DNA of 64,000 nt from Glossina fuscipes (taxonomy: Eukaryota; Arthropoda; Insecta; Diptera; Glossinidae), in NCBI RefSeq assembly GCF_014805625.2, contig NW_023998414.1:43554525-43618524 (forward strand). The letters run 5' to 3'. The notes beneath the pieces are model-generated. The model did not search any database and had not been told where the DNA came from. It worked only from the letters and a program-made list of their open reading frames with translations. Below, in pieces: positions 48,264 through 61,160 of this stretch (positions within the stretch are counted from its first letter, which is position 1; each line of letters opens with the position of its first letter). Both the position numbers and the translations under genes were made by a program.

Positions 48264-51200
48264 GTATTTTAAAAAGCACAAAAGCACACCTGAACAGACA
48301 ATGTCGACCTTTTTAAAAGCATATGCATACACATATATTTCTCATTATTTTATTTAAAAAAATGAGTCATATTGTGTACGGCCTTGACATTTTCTCAAAG
48401 GCTCATTAAAATAGTATATTTTCTGCGTCCTTAAGTCTTATGGTATACAAACACAAATATAATGGTTAACAAGGAAGGCACAAATCATAGTTATTTTTAA
48501 AGCACATAAGTAGAAAATGTTTTAATTACTTTGGAAAGCAGTGGACATTATTTTTATTATTAAGCGGTCTTTAAAAAATTTTACAAAAGTTAATCTGTTC
48601 CAAAGCGTGGCACGAATAATTATAAATTTGTCGAAGAAGAGCAATTAAATTGATTGAAAAAAAGTGAAAAAGTGATTACAAACAGATATCAATTTGAAAT
48701 CTTACATAAAAATATGCAAAACTTCTTTAACTACTGTAAAGAACTCAAATGTACAATATGATTTTCATATGTGCAGTTGGATGTGAATTCTTCCCATACT
48801 GGCTGGTTGATGGCTGTTTTAATTTTGGTCATCATGGCGTATGATATCTTCAATAAGTAGGAATAATGCTTAATAGCTTATACGTTGCTAATTTCAATGG
48901 GCATAATAAACGAGAAAGAACTTATCCAATACAATAGAAAGGAACCGACAAACACATACACATCCACATACAACTATATAAAGGAATATCCTATAGAGAA
49001 GGAATGGCATAGCTTTGGCAAGCAAAGTAGATCATAAACGAATCTTTTGCACATAAAATAGCTGCAAACAATCACAAGATATTCGTCAAATGCCTTGAAT
49101 ATGGAGATTCAGTGAAAGCGTTCAAAAGACAACTGACATAAGCTAATGTTGCCTAAATTGCTTTTTAAACAGATACATCTGGACGAACAGTACGAACACA
49201 ACTTTAGATTCGCCATTTTTCCTCTAGAGAGCTACTTTCAAATCGCCCCCTCGTTAGCGTTCTTCCTCTTGCTATAGATGCCTATAATTGGAGTTAAACT
49301 AAAATTACTTAATGAAAATAATATGACTTCATTTAAACGGGGTAAAATTTGCTGGGACAAGAACTTATTGGATAAAAAATTGATATCGTGACCTCATCAT
49401 GACAATGCCAAAAATATAAATAAATTTAATAGAAGAATCACAGATGACTTTCAAGTGGCACGGATTAATGTGTAAAAAGTATCACCTATTATTTATACTT
49501 GAGCAGCCATTCAGGGAAAATAACCCTTTGCTTGTCGTGATTAGGAAGAATTACAGAATTACAGTAGAAAGTGTCGTAAGGGAAATTATATGAATGGGTA
49601 AGTTTGCTGCTGTTACCTATCTTCTAGTCTGAACCTAATAGACTATGCTGAAGTGATAGCTAATATCAATCATCGGCGAAAAGTAATAGTGGACGAAACG
49701 CATAGTTGGTTGACGGAAACCGACAATTGTTAAAACGGATTGTGGTCCGACAACATAAAACTATCACGGCAGAAGTGACAGCCGCACTAAGCAATACTGT
49801 AATACTGGGTTGCTCCAGAAGGAGAGAAAAGCCAACGCCAAGCTGAAAAAGAAGCGCTGCGACGATCATAAAAACAGGTTACTTGATAATTAGAAGAATG
49901 TAGTTTGGTCCGATGAATCATCGTTCATATTGTTTCCTGCAAACGGCCGGGTGTATATATGGACACATAAATATGTACATCAATGTAATTTTTAAGTTGT
50001 AAATTATTATATTCCGGCGCTCGCAGCTTTTTGAAGAAAGATTTTTAACACAACGTTAGAAATGTGGTACAGGAAAGCAGTGCTTCTCTCTCTAAATTGA
50101 TTGCTTGCAAGCCGTTGAAGCCGAATTGAAGCCGAATTGAATTCAAATTTTCCGGCATTTCCAAATCTCTTTGCAGTGCATGAGAGTCGATGCATTCAAA
50201 CTGATCGCAAGATTGCATATTGAAGCTTTTCTTAGAAGTCTATCTCAACTTTTTATATAAGCCAAACTTGTAGACTTTCATTTTACTTTACAACACTGGA
50301 TTTGCGTTAAAGGGTATCCGCGATTCGTTTTAGGCAATATGTCTAATATTTCGCCGTTGTTTCCTTCACGCTATGTAACCGAATAAATTTTCATTGTTCT
50401 TTTTGCACTTTTTATGCTGCATTTTTTCCACTGCTCTCAAAAGAATAATAATTATTTACTTCAACGTAAAAGGAAAATGAAAAAAACCTGTGTAAGCAGC
50501 TATTAAACATAAGGTTTTTATATACTTCTACGTACTTGCAGAAGCATTTTTAATGATAGTCATCAACCCTCGGTGTGTTCAACGAGAAGGCAAAGCTAAA
50601 TCTTTTAAGCAACCAGACCAAAAAATTAAAAAAAGTAACGTTCAGAATAGAAGTATTGTCAGAGCGAGCTTTTAGTAAATGAAAATTTTCTTGTAAACGC
50701 ACAAATTACGAGTGGATGTACCATCATACTGGCAGTGGCAGCAGGAATATCGCGTTCAAGTTTTTTTTCTTGTTGTTGTTGTTTTTTTTTAACTTTTGCA
50801 CTTGTTTAAAACGGTTTTCTCCAATCGGTCGAAGGCCATCAATAAGATTTTTATCTTAGCCATACAAGTGCTCATTCAAATTTTTTTTATAAAAAGAAAC
50901 GATAACACTATCGTTCAATATCAACACCGTCATCATCATCGGCATCAGCATCATTGGTTGATCTTATCTTAAGCGTTTCCCTTCGCTCGCTGTGTCTTCA
51001 CTTGAGTTTTTCTTTTCTTTGTGTTGTATATTTTAGTTCATCACCCTTAGACAACTGTGGAGACACTGTGTTTTCCTTACACTCTCGACCTAAAAGTGAG
51101 GATGTATGCATTTTATCAAAATGTTTGTCTCTATTGTCTTTGGAATAAACTCTGTTGATTATAAGTATCAGTTACAGTCATAGGTCTGCAGGACAATATA

Positions 51201-53637
51201 AGCGGAGAACACATTTGTTTCTGAAGACAAAAAACAGAAGTTCAGTATTCTGTTCTTTATTCATGAACTGCAGATATAACAATAAATATTTCCCCACGTA
51301 TTCTATGGGTGATCCTAGAATGACTATACAAAAATGCGAAAAGTCGGCCTCGCTCGCACAATATGAAAAGTGTTGAGTATAAAAGATCTCGTGACAACCG
51401 TATATAATATTATTCGTGTTTTTATTGCATTTCAAAATAATTTGTTGTCTCTTTCTTGCATTGATAGCAAATAACATGTTGAGTCATGCTAGTGCGGCTT
51501 AACCTAAAAAATATCTGCAATAAAGAAGTACTGAAAACGAATAGTTGTTATTTATAGCGACTTTAGGTCTTGTAAGACAATTGGAGTAGACATCTTACCT
51601 AAAAATTAAATCAAGTGCCCAGTTGTATAGTCCAATATTAACTTCTAATTATGAATTGGTGAATGGTCAATGTGACTTGATATTTCCTTAGCTTTCACTA
51701 TGATTGGTAAAGAGAATTAAGCGTTTGATTGTATTGAATTCTAAAACATCATTCAACAAGTTTCTTGTCTGAGGCACATATGACACCATGTCTGGATCGT
51801 ACCGGCCTTTAAACTATACGCTGATATTTCATGATATTTCCAATATTAATTTACAAGCGACAATCTTTGTATTGACGCTACTTCTGTAATTTCCAAAATG
51901 AGATGGATACGTTCGCCTTGGCCGAATACACTCGGCAGTTGAGGCAACGCTATGTGCAAAGTGAAATCGGCAATCAGCCGGGAAGGTAGCAATGGACGCA
52001 AGCCATCCAAAGCGACCAAAAAAGTAGCGTCGCTAAAGCGACTGTAACTTGTATGTAATTGTCATGAAATTTTGATATCTACCGTCTGAAAGTTGGTATT
52101 ATCCCAAAATCATATGGGCCTGTCAATAGTGTTGCCATATGTATACCAGAATAAAGAGCGATGTGATCCATCCAATAATATGCAAACTTGTTCATGTTGA
52201 TTGTTTGCTTAAATTTAACCGCTCATAAATCCTTCACATAAATATCTGGAAAATATCTAAAAACCAGGGCTTTAACGAATTATTTTCTTCCAAAAAGAGC
52301 CTTTCTGCTCTTCATAGATTGATTGTGTGATTGTGTGATTGTGTGATTAAATTCGATTTAACTTGTCGCTCGATTGCCATACTGCAGAAGCAAAAGAAAC
52401 TTTTGTAGTTAACTACCAGCTATGGATTGATTTCCAACTATATAACCATTGCCATAAGTCGATTATTTGAATGCTATTTTCTAACACATGAAATTAATGC
52501 GTAATTAATTTATTTTACTTAAAATATATGTTTAATTTAATTCTTTTACAGATCGCCATCTGTGATGATTATAGTCTGCCTGTGGATTTTGTTAAAAAAC
52601 GACCGTCCAGCTTTGATCCCTGTTTAGCTGAAGCTTTGCCCACAAACCCCGAGAACTGGACTGCTGCCAGTCCACAAAAAGAATTTGTAAGTATCTATGT
52701 GTTATTTGTGAACACAATATGAACGAAATCTTCTCCGTTACGGCTACTTTCCCAACACTGGATAATAATTTATTGTACGCGATTTAGTAAAATGCTTCAA
52801 CAAATGTTTACTCACAAGCTGTGATACAATATATTCAAAGTACACATGCCTAACAGTATCTACCTATCTAATTCAACTTATGGCGTAAGAGAGCGTGTGT
52901 TTAACCATAAAGCCATAATTTTGTGTGCTTTCGTATTTGCTTAACAGCAAATCCATTCACATTTTGGGGAGAACTTTTGTCTAATTAAAGTGTAGCGAAA
53001 AAAGTCAAAAAAACAAAAAAAAATAAATAAATAAAATATAAATATAAAAGTAATATTTGATTTGTTAATATTTAATATAGGTGCGTTTACGTTGGCGGTC
53101 CTCGTTAACGCCCTAATCCGTACGTATTGGGGTTTTATTCAGCGTGAAACGTAACAAGCGGTTAATAACCGAAAATTTCTAATTCAGAGGCAACGAAGCA
53201 CTTGTGTTGCACGTATGTGCAAATAAAATCAATCCTTCGAAATGCAATTTGGTTATGTAACTATAAAAAGATGAATTTTTTTTCTCAAGTCATTTAAATC
53301 GCATCTATTTCTCATTGTTGTTCGGCGTCGGAGAAAATTTTTTGAAATTTTTAGATACCGTCGATTAAGAGATTTGACGTTTGTTGTCTGTCTGACGAAG
53401 AAAAACAGGCTGACAACCAGACTGAAAAGAACTGAACTGACATATGTTTAAATCGTTGCAAACCGCATACGTTGTGCATGTAATTTAATTAGACAATGAA
53501 GTCTAGTCAAGTGTCAGTTGGACATTATACGAATGATGGATAAACTTGTGCTTTCTTCCGGTAATGAACGTTCAAAATGCTTTTCTATTATCTCCGTCAA
53601 ATCTTTCACGTTTAGTTGCCAAATCTATATAAATAAA

Positions 53638-53675
<38 letters not shown>

Positions 53676-55560
53676 TTATTTATACAATCTTTTTTATTAT
53701 AAGAATTAAAGAATGGAAAAAAGTGGAATTAGTTCAGCCTCCGATTAATATAAATATTGTAGCATCTACGCTAATCTACCCTTAATGTTGCACGCTTATG
53801 TTAATAAAACATCATGAGTCGAGTATCAGTTTCATTTAATGCGGGTATGGAACAAGATAAAAGAACTCATCGAATCGCTTCTTGCAATATTGTGATACAC
53901 AATGGGGTGCATTTATGAAAGTTTAGGTGACATGAGGACGAGTGGTATAAGTTAATGTACAAGTATCGTCTACGTGCGTGCATTTTCGGCCACAAGTGTT
54001 GTTATTGATACCTATATATCTACGTTTACAGACTGCACGATGGTACGTACTGTGTACGCGGTATGCAGCAATGCAAAATGATGATTTGCCCGATAAAGCA
54101 AGAATTTATGCAATTTTATATATATGCGACCGCATGGTTGCTTGCTTGCTTGCCTCAACCCTTTAAATGGGAAAATAATTTTGTAATTCTGATCGTTATT
54201 GTTATTAATGTTCTTGCTATCATTGTTGTTTGTTTTTGCTAAGGCCATTATTGTTACTTTTTTTTGCTTATTATTAATATCACGTTATTTGTCATTTAAT
54301 GGTATCAATACAGCCAGTTGAACCGTTCGACAAATTTATATCATCGTATACTACGTATTGTGTTTATTTATTCTTAGAATAATTCAAATATTGTGCGTAA
54401 GCAACCATTCATTGTTGTGATGAATGCATTCGCACTCTCACACACGTACGCACGCTCGGATAGAATGTCGATGCTAAACTTAAACCGAATGACTGTCTGC
54501 CTTCTCTGTTATTGTTACTATCGTCGTCATTATTATTAATATAAATGATTGAGAGGTGAGAGGCTTTCCGTTTCGTCTACAAAACACCATAAATTTTATA
54601 AATTACTTTTGTGGCACGAACGGAATTACGGAGACGCACATGAGTAATGTGCATAATAATCTTTTAACAAACAAATTTCTATTGTTGAAAATTTTACAAA
54701 CAATATTTAGTTATATACCATACCAGCGCACGATTTATAATTATACCACATAATTAAATACAATTAATTCTAAGGCAATAAATTCTTACCATTAAAATAA
54801 TAATAAAAAAAAAAAAACAAAAAAGACGAAACTAAGCTGAAAGCATTAAATAAAAAAAAGTGTTCAAAGATGCTTTGTAATGCATTGCAATAAAGGGGTA
54901 AAGCGAACGGTGATTAGGAAGTAGGATGATCAGGCAATAACGGCTTAGGAACCGTAGAAAATTTCTTGAGAGAATTTTAACTAAAATATACGATTCCCAA
55001 AATGATTTCGATACGAATATGTTTTGTTATCAGCAGCTGTAAGAACAAAATGGTTATTGTAAATTGTATTGTCAACTGAGAAATGCAACCGCTTTCAGCT
55101 TATTCATCAAACACATCAGCCTCCCGGTCATCCCTTGTTCGCGTCGATAAGTCACACATTTGCTTGCATAGCGCTTTCGTTCGTATGAAGATGTGAAAAA
55201 AATGACTCGATGAATGGTTCGCGGGGATGAGATATCTCTTGTTTGCGCAAAAGATGGACAAAATGTGCAACACTATCGTTGGAGCATATACTTTATTGTT
55301 CTTCTAAATTTCACGTGTTTTCTTTCGAAAAAAAAAATGTTTGCTTCACACCAGTGCACCTACGCAAATGTAAAGCAGTTGCAAGTAGGTTAGACTGTGT
55401 TATTGTAGAGTTAAGAACGGGTCTTCATTGACTTTAAACGAAGTTCATCCTAATTGGTAGCGCAAATTCTCTTTGGATAAGCTAAGGACGTTCCGCTAAT
55501 CAAGTGTGCTTCGTTTTTCTGAATTGAGGAGGAATTGCATAGCTGAGATCACAGAGAGGA

Positions 55561-55609
<49 letters not shown>

Positions 55610-55619
55610 NNNNNNNNNN

Positions 55620-55666
<47 letters not shown>

Positions 55667-58600
55667 GCAGGGCGGGATAACTATTATAATTAGGTAATCC
55701 CTCCAGATTAAAGGCAAGTTAATGGACCGCAAATACTAAAGTATACATGAAACTCCCAATCACTGTCTTTATCGAAATGAACGTAGTCCGCACTTTTCTT
55801 GTTGGGTCCCGTACATCTACTAAGAATCAAAATTTTGAGCCTTTGCTAAGCAGGTACTTTAGGCAGTCTGTCTTGTTTCGGGCTATTACGGGCTATTAAT
55901 AACTGTCATTCCGTCTGTGACAACTTTAAAGAATTAAAATGTAAGAAAGGAAAATAATGCTAAAAAGCAGTAAAGGATTATGCATGTGCCTTTTATGATC
56001 CTAATATTGCTTTACGACGGTCTCATTCTCGATGTTGTCTGCCGCTGCCGAATTTGCAAAAAACACAATTTTCTACGGCAGAATAACTAAGAAAAAGTAC
56101 AAATTTTCTGATATCAAAAATGTGTAATTCTTCTTCTTTCTCTTCTTCATCTCAAAAACTGTGTAGCGAGTCAACAACAAATGATTCGCCACGTCATAAA
56201 AGAAAAGGCACAGTGCGCGGGCATGAACTACTCTGCCAGAGACTTAATAAATAATTTTAATTATATATAAAAATTTGAGAGATGCGGGAAATTGCTATTT
56301 ACGAGCATGTTGTAGCAATAAATATTTATACTTTTTAATAGAATATTTAGGCGCACTTGTATGCGAGATATAAATTTTCTCATGCTACGCATTTTTTATA
56401 CTTATCACCGAAGGATGGTGGGTATTTTCAGTTTGCCAAAACGTTTGGAACGGCCAGAAATATCCATCAGAGAGCTCGCAAAGTATATATATTCTTAATC
56501 AGCATCGAATTCTAAATCGATTTAAGCATGTCCATCTGTCCGTCTGTGTAATGTCCGTTGTAAACATTTTCCTGGCCACAAAAAAGAAAGCCGTCGGTTT
56601 CAAATTTGGCAGAAACAGTGGAAGTTCCTTCGTGCAGATTGATATTGAAAATGGTACAAATTGCTCAGTGCACACGCCCACAGTAAATTGGACAAATATG
56701 TGTTTCTTCACACAAAAATTTGTTGTTTTTTGTTTATTATTCACGGAATGTGAAAGGTAGACGGACGACTGAAATATTCTTTATGAAATTTTACTTTATG
56801 GAGGACACGTAAAAAAATATAAAAAATCGGCCACGCCCACATAAAGTTATAAAGTGATTACATTTTTATTGTTTTCTTCATACTACTCATAAGGTGAAAA
56901 TTATTCTGCACATTCCTCACGTGAGAATATATTATCGGCGTAAGAATGTGTTAGTTCTAAATGAAATATGGTGGATGCCAGGAGGTGAAGGATTCGTTTT
57001 TCTTTTTCTAGTAGTATAATTAATTCGATATCAACTAAAAGGAGTTGGAAGGAAGCACGCGACAAACTGACTGTATTAATTCTAAATTAATTATTGGAGA
57101 GTAGATATAGATACGATAACGGCGGTGGGTATAAAAGAGTCGATCGCAGCCGAATATTATTTTCTTACTTGTAAATTTTCCGTTGGATATAAAATTTGTT
57201 CGTCGAACTTCGCTGAAGTGGTGCTATTTTCGAGATTTTCTCTCAGTACACCTAGCTGGTAAAGAACACGTATCGCAGATATGATCGCCTTTTGCCGCAG
57301 AAAGGACAGGAAGCGAATGCCTTTTTTTTGGTTGAAATAGAAAATTTAAAAAAGAGATGAAAAATTAAAAATCACAACAGTACACTCTCAACTATAGAAG
57401 TAGTAAAATTGTTCTTTACAGTTTGTGCACACACATGCATTCATGTTAACATTAGCCATAGATAATGGCAATGTTTCGACGACTGCTGCTTTAGTGAAAA
57501 GCATGTAATAGTAACAGAAAAAGTTGAAGATTTACAGGAGTAGGGGCATAAAAATATTGCTGTCTGTTTGCCTCACATCAACTACGGGCTTCTTTGTATT
57601 TTTTTTTTTATTGTTGTAACTGCGACTAGAATACGTTGTAGAATATAATACAACATATTAATGGTATCTTACCGTTAATGGTTTATGATGATGGCAGATG
57701 ACTGATATGTACTGAACAAAAAAAAGATTGTAATTGCGTAGGTATAAATGTTGGAAAAGTTTACCATATACGCCCGCCCTTATATACTTCGACATATTAT
57801 GTTCTAATGGGTAGCACAATATACAATATTCAAAAGAGACTAAACGTGTGGGCGGCGCTTTTCGTATACTATATCACTTGTGGCAAAAGGGTGTATTAAA
57901 TTTGTGCGGATGTACACAACATCCAGGAGAATTTGAGATATATCTACCTTTTACTGCAACGAATCGATTCGTAATCACTTTCTTAGTCAGTCTTAGCTAG
58001 TCTGTCCGTCTTGTACTTCTATGTTCAGCCTATAAAGCAGCAATTTTTGAGATATTTTGCTGAAATTTGGTAGAACGACGTGTTTTCACTCGAGAACAAT
58101 TGAAAATGATTTGCTTTGGACCCCTTCCCGTATAGCGCCTTGTTTTGAAGAACCATTATAATAATAAGAATAAATGCATTAAGGTGTAGAATATTTCATG
58201 GTGGACTATTGGCCTACTATAATGTATTTACTCATTCCTTTTACATTTACTTCTTTCCGAATGGAACACCAGCACGAACTGCTGCAATTAAAATAAGAGC
58301 AGTCTATTTTTCTTTCTTTGTGTTTTTTCTAGAACATTATTAAGTTCTTTTGGCAAATTATCTACTAGAAGTAGGTGCATAGGGCCGCAAATTGAATTTT
58401 CATCCCCAAGTTTTTATCATTAAAAGCACAGTGTATATGGGGGATCAGAAAAGCCGAAAAAGGAATAAAAATGGATAGGATAGGGTGTGATTGCCATAAT
58501 TGCTGCAAGCATTGCAACCATGATAGTCTAATAATTTGTTGTTAAATTTGCTTTTAATTTTTTTACATATATTGTTTTAACTCTTTGAAATCCTTCATCA

Positions 58601-59518
58601 GCCTGTAGCTGCCTGTAGCATATTTCTCGTTGTTTCTGTTTTCCTTTCTGTTTGTTTTTTTTTTTTTTTCTTCACTAAGTACTTGTAATATGTGCCATTT
58701 TTGAGGGCATAAATGTAGAAATGAAAAATAATTACTCGCGATAATCATCGTTATAGAATTTTGTAATTAAATTTTAGATACAACTACACGTTCTTGATAT
58801 TAGGGTATTAGGCAAACTGAAGACAATTTTTTTTAATTGAAGATTGAAAGAGGAATTGTGTTTCCATATTTGCAGGTAAATTTTACTGAACACACTGAAC
58901 AACAACAGCCGTCACCACCGCCACCGCCACCGGCTCCCTTATCGACTCTACCTTCTAAGGCAGGAGTTGTTAACGCTCATTTAACAGCTTTGAACATAGC
59001 AGACACACTCGGTAATTTGCCACCCCAAGTTAGTCTGTCACTACAGATCGCACCGCCGCCATCAACCGTACAAAGTCAAGGGCCTTTACATCATCACTCT
59101 ACGTTACAGCAACTGCCTGGATATCCCTCACTAAAGCTACATAGTCAACGCAGCCAGACACAACATCGTTTACCACATCCGCAGTTGCCATTCCCAGGAA
59201 TTGGAGCAATAACTGCATCTACACAAGGCCAAACATCGATTATTAAGCAAGCGTCCGTTAAAATTATTGAGGGTTATTCGGATCCTAAGGATAGTAAACG
59301 TCATAAAAAATTTTATCATAAAAAGGCTAAGAAACGACCACATAAAAGCCACCAACCTCCAACATCTTCACAAAGCCAACAGTTATCAACTCAACAACAA
59401 CAACAACAACAACAACATCGTCAGCAATCCATAAATACACCACAACAACAAAGACCACAAGACCACTCCGCTAGTAAAGCACACCATAGCCAAGATAAAC
59501 GCAGCAATTACAGTTCAG
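48066..59518 (+). CDS. PHD-finger nuclear protein, 5' three exons (3' end not found)
   Basis: Coding exons 48066-48263, 52552-52686 and 58876-59518 join in phase 0/0 and give 325 residues so far, ending in phase 1. Exon 1 (residues 1-66) is a textbook Cys4-His-Cys3 PHD finger: C3-x2-C6-x12-C19-x3-C23-x4-H28-x2-C31-x20-C52-x2-C55, with the usual Trp two residues before C52. PHD fingers read histone tails or mediate chromatin contacts in the nucleus. Exon 2 (67-111) encodes a conserved-looking linker (KRPSSFDPCLAEALPTNPE...). Exon 3 (112-325) is Pro-, Gln-, His- and Ser-rich, with SPPPPPPAP, a Q8 run and a Lys/His-rich patch (KRHKKFYHKKAKKRPHK) that would serve as a nuclear localisation or nucleic-acid-binding segment. 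The ATG is the first codon after an in-frame TAA 9 nt upstream. Linking exon 1 to the others is inferred from strand, phase and splice sites. I do not recognise the orthologue. Confidence 0.7.
49323..49982 (+). mobile_element. Decayed Tc1-like transposase in intron 1
   Basis: Fragments of a Tc1/mariner-superfamily transposase occur in order on the plus strand. They are a start MTSFKRGKI (49323), a helix-turn-helix piece IVVRQHKTITAEVTAALS (49738-49793), and the diagnostic VWSDESSFILFPANGRVYIW (49903-49962) containing the second catalytic aspartate (WSDES). Stops and frameshifts lie between the pieces, and the region after WTHKYV is not followed. Terminal inverted repeats were not identified. 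It is an old, inactive insertion within the first intron of the PHD-finger gene. Confidence 0.7.
50000..52551. other. Rest of intron 1 of the PHD-finger gene
   Basis: Contains a GAAGCCGAATT tandem duplication at 50115-50138, a short family B fragment around 51290-51420 (ending 'agtataaaagatctcgtgac') and TTGTGTGA repeats at 52323-52346. No exon seen. The acceptor is 'ttaattcttttacag'. Confidence 0.5.
52552..52686 (+). other. PHD-finger gene, coding exon 2
   Basis: Precisely bounded by 'ttcttttacag' and GAATTT|GTAAGT, 135 nt, phase 0 on both sides. It encodes IAICDDYSLPVDFVKK followed by RPSSFDPCLAEALPTNP and ASPQKEF. Codon use and lack of stops contrast with the surrounding AT-rich DNA. Confidence 0.75.
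53643..53672. repeat. (TA)n microsatellite
   Basis: About 14 TA units. Confidence 0.9.
55565..55663. repeat. (GA)n microsatellite with assembly gap
   Basis: GA tract of about 45 bp on each side of ten N at 55610-55619. The true length is unknown because the gap is within the repeat. Confidence 0.95.
56400..57180 (-). repeat. Dispersed repeat family B, reverse copy in intron 2
   Basis: 'gtttgccaaaacgtttggaa', 'gcatcgaattctaaatcgat' + 'ttaagcatgtccatctgtcc', 'ggtttcaaatttggcagaaa' and 'aaatcggccacgcccacata' follow the family order. It ends 'gagtcgatcgcagccgaata' + 'ttattttcttacttgta' (hairpin end). Confidence 0.7.
57880..58310 (+). repeat. Dispersed repeat family A, copy in intron 2
   Basis: 'gtgcggatgtacacaacatc', 'gtctgtccgtcttgtacttc', 'gagatattttgctgaaattt', 'cccgtatagcgccttgtttt' and 'atttcatggtggactattgg' match the copy at 16200-16740 in order. 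Confidence 0.65.
58876..59518 (+). other. PHD-finger gene, coding exon 3
   Basis: Acceptor 'catatttgcag', donor TTCAG|GTAAGC, 643 nt. Starts VNFTEHTEQQQPSPPPPPP; contains a Gln/Pro-rich middle, IIEGYSDPKDSKRHKKFY, a Q8 stretch coded by CAA repeats (59392-59417) and an end rich in Ser, Gln and Lys. The exon finishes after one base of a codon, so the protein continues. Confidence 0.75.
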
Positions 59519-60679
59519 GTAAGCAAGTAAGAAAAAAAAGCTAAACGAAGCAAATAAGAGCTTAACAGGATATTACCTTGCAGTAATCTATATAATGATT
59601 TTTCAATAAAAGGGAAATGGTCGAAAAACTGGTCCCGCCCAAATCATTTTTAATAGCATTCGTTCATGGGCCAAAAGATGGCAGTGTACTAGATTTCATC
59701 TAAATATTTCAAAACTTAAGGCCTGCAAATTGAACACCACGAAACAAGGTGCACAGGCCGGATGGACAGATGAATAGACGGAAACATACGCCCAAATTGA
59801 ATCAGGCAGTGATTCAGATTTAATCGGTATAACAAATGTTAGATCTACCTCAAATTTTTCATAAGATCTGCGTAAACTTAATGTACACTTGTCCCACAAG
59901 CGATGTAGGCTATACAAATAAAAAAGCAATTACTCAGTTTTGCATGGCTAGCGTATGATTTAGTGGTTAAGCCATCCGCCCAGCCGTAACGCCCAGGTTC
60001 CATTCCAGGTGCGGTACACAACAAACCTCACTATATATGCGCCGTGACTTGCGATTCAGTGCGACTCAGTAAAAAAGTTATCGATAAGTTTCCTTCAACC
60101 GAAATGTGATGCTTCGTATGCTTCCCTTTTGCGTTTGCAAAATTCTCAAACGCTACGAAGTATCAAATTTCTTATAAAGCCAAATATTAATGCGAATGGC
60201 TTCAGCAGCGGGATATTTCATTATCTATTCCACACATTTTTCATAACCATTAGTAACGGAATCGATTTGCAGAGATCAATCTGTTTGTCTGTTATTCGTC
60301 TGTTCTTTGAAATCACGAGTAAGATGTCAAAATGTTGCCGTGAAATACGAATTTGATTTCAATTTTTTTCTTATCATTCTTAATTATCTTGGGGCCGCCA
60401 ACAGTTATTGAAAACTTATAATTTTCTTCTTCAACTATATTACACAAAAATAGAGTTCTTACCTCAAAGCCTTGTGTCGGCTTCTAAATTGTTCTTTAAT
60501 AAACCCTTCATGTACAATTCCAAGCGTAAGTAAATTCTTTTAAAGACACGTCCACAATTGAAGCATGTATCATATACGATATGACATAAAGCGCTGTGTA
60601 CTAGAACATATCGAGTGAATGGAATTGCTGTGTTACCCGTCCTTTCACCGAAAACGTCGTTTATCACGCAGGGCTTTCA
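59519..60679. other. Downstream intron or intergenic DNA
   Basis: 59600-59940 carries short blocks like those in family B ('agaaaaactggtcccgccca'-type and 'ggatggacagatgaatagac'), probably another diverged repeat. No exon supported. Confidence 0.4.
59945..60045 (+). repeat. tRNA-like SINE head
   Basis: 'gatttagtggttaagccatc' (A-box-like) and 'gcccaggttccattccaggt' (B-box-like) are spaced as in a tRNA, followed by 'gcggtacacaacaaacctca', which resembles the tail after the copy at 33655. The T-stem does not pair well, so it is not a functional tRNA gene. Confidence 0.5.
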
Positions 60680-61160
60680 TATACCTTCGAAGTAGGCAAG
60701 TGTTTTTATTTTGTCAAAACGTCTGCAACATCCAGCAGCAAGCTTCAGAAATCGCACAGAGTATATACTTTCTTCACCAGCAACGAGTTCTGAATTAATA
60801 CAAGCATCTATCCTTCGCGTCTATCCTTCTCTTCGTTCTATAATGTGTTTGTTAAAAAATCTTACATGCATTTTGGTATTGAAAATCGGCCAAATCGCTA
60901 AAGGACACGCTTACAGCATCAGCTAAACTAACAGCACTCTCCTTATCTGAACTTATTATGCTTTACTCATAAACTACAACAGGCACAGGATGAACATTTC
61001 CATGTACATTCTACAAAAATAGAAAAAATAGGGACAGCGAATCCCATCTAATATTATGGAGTATGAAAATTCAGTTTTGTTGTGCTTTAGCCGTTTTTTA
61101 CGACAAAAGCGATATGCAAAAGATTCGATCGCAGTTAAATCCAATTTTCTTACTTGTTAT
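60680..61160 (-). repeat. Dispersed repeat family B, reverse partial copy
   Basis: 'ttttgtcaaaacgtctgcaa' + 'catccagcagcaagcttcag', 'gcacagagtatatactttct', 'actcataaactacaacaggc' and the end 'gattcgatcgcagttaaatc' + 'caattttcttacttgtta'. One internal half seems to be missing. Confidence 0.65.

Larger units (their letters stand above)
52687..56399. other. Intron 2 of the PHD-finger gene, first part
   Basis: No exon recognised. Contains microsatellites and an assembly gap listed separately. Frames at 53518-53709, 54012-54248 and 55243-55431 have no support. Confidence 0.5.

Noticed and set aside
55496..55732. Ser-Leu repeat frame across the N gap
   Set aside because: Translation of a (GA)n microsatellite including unknown bases.
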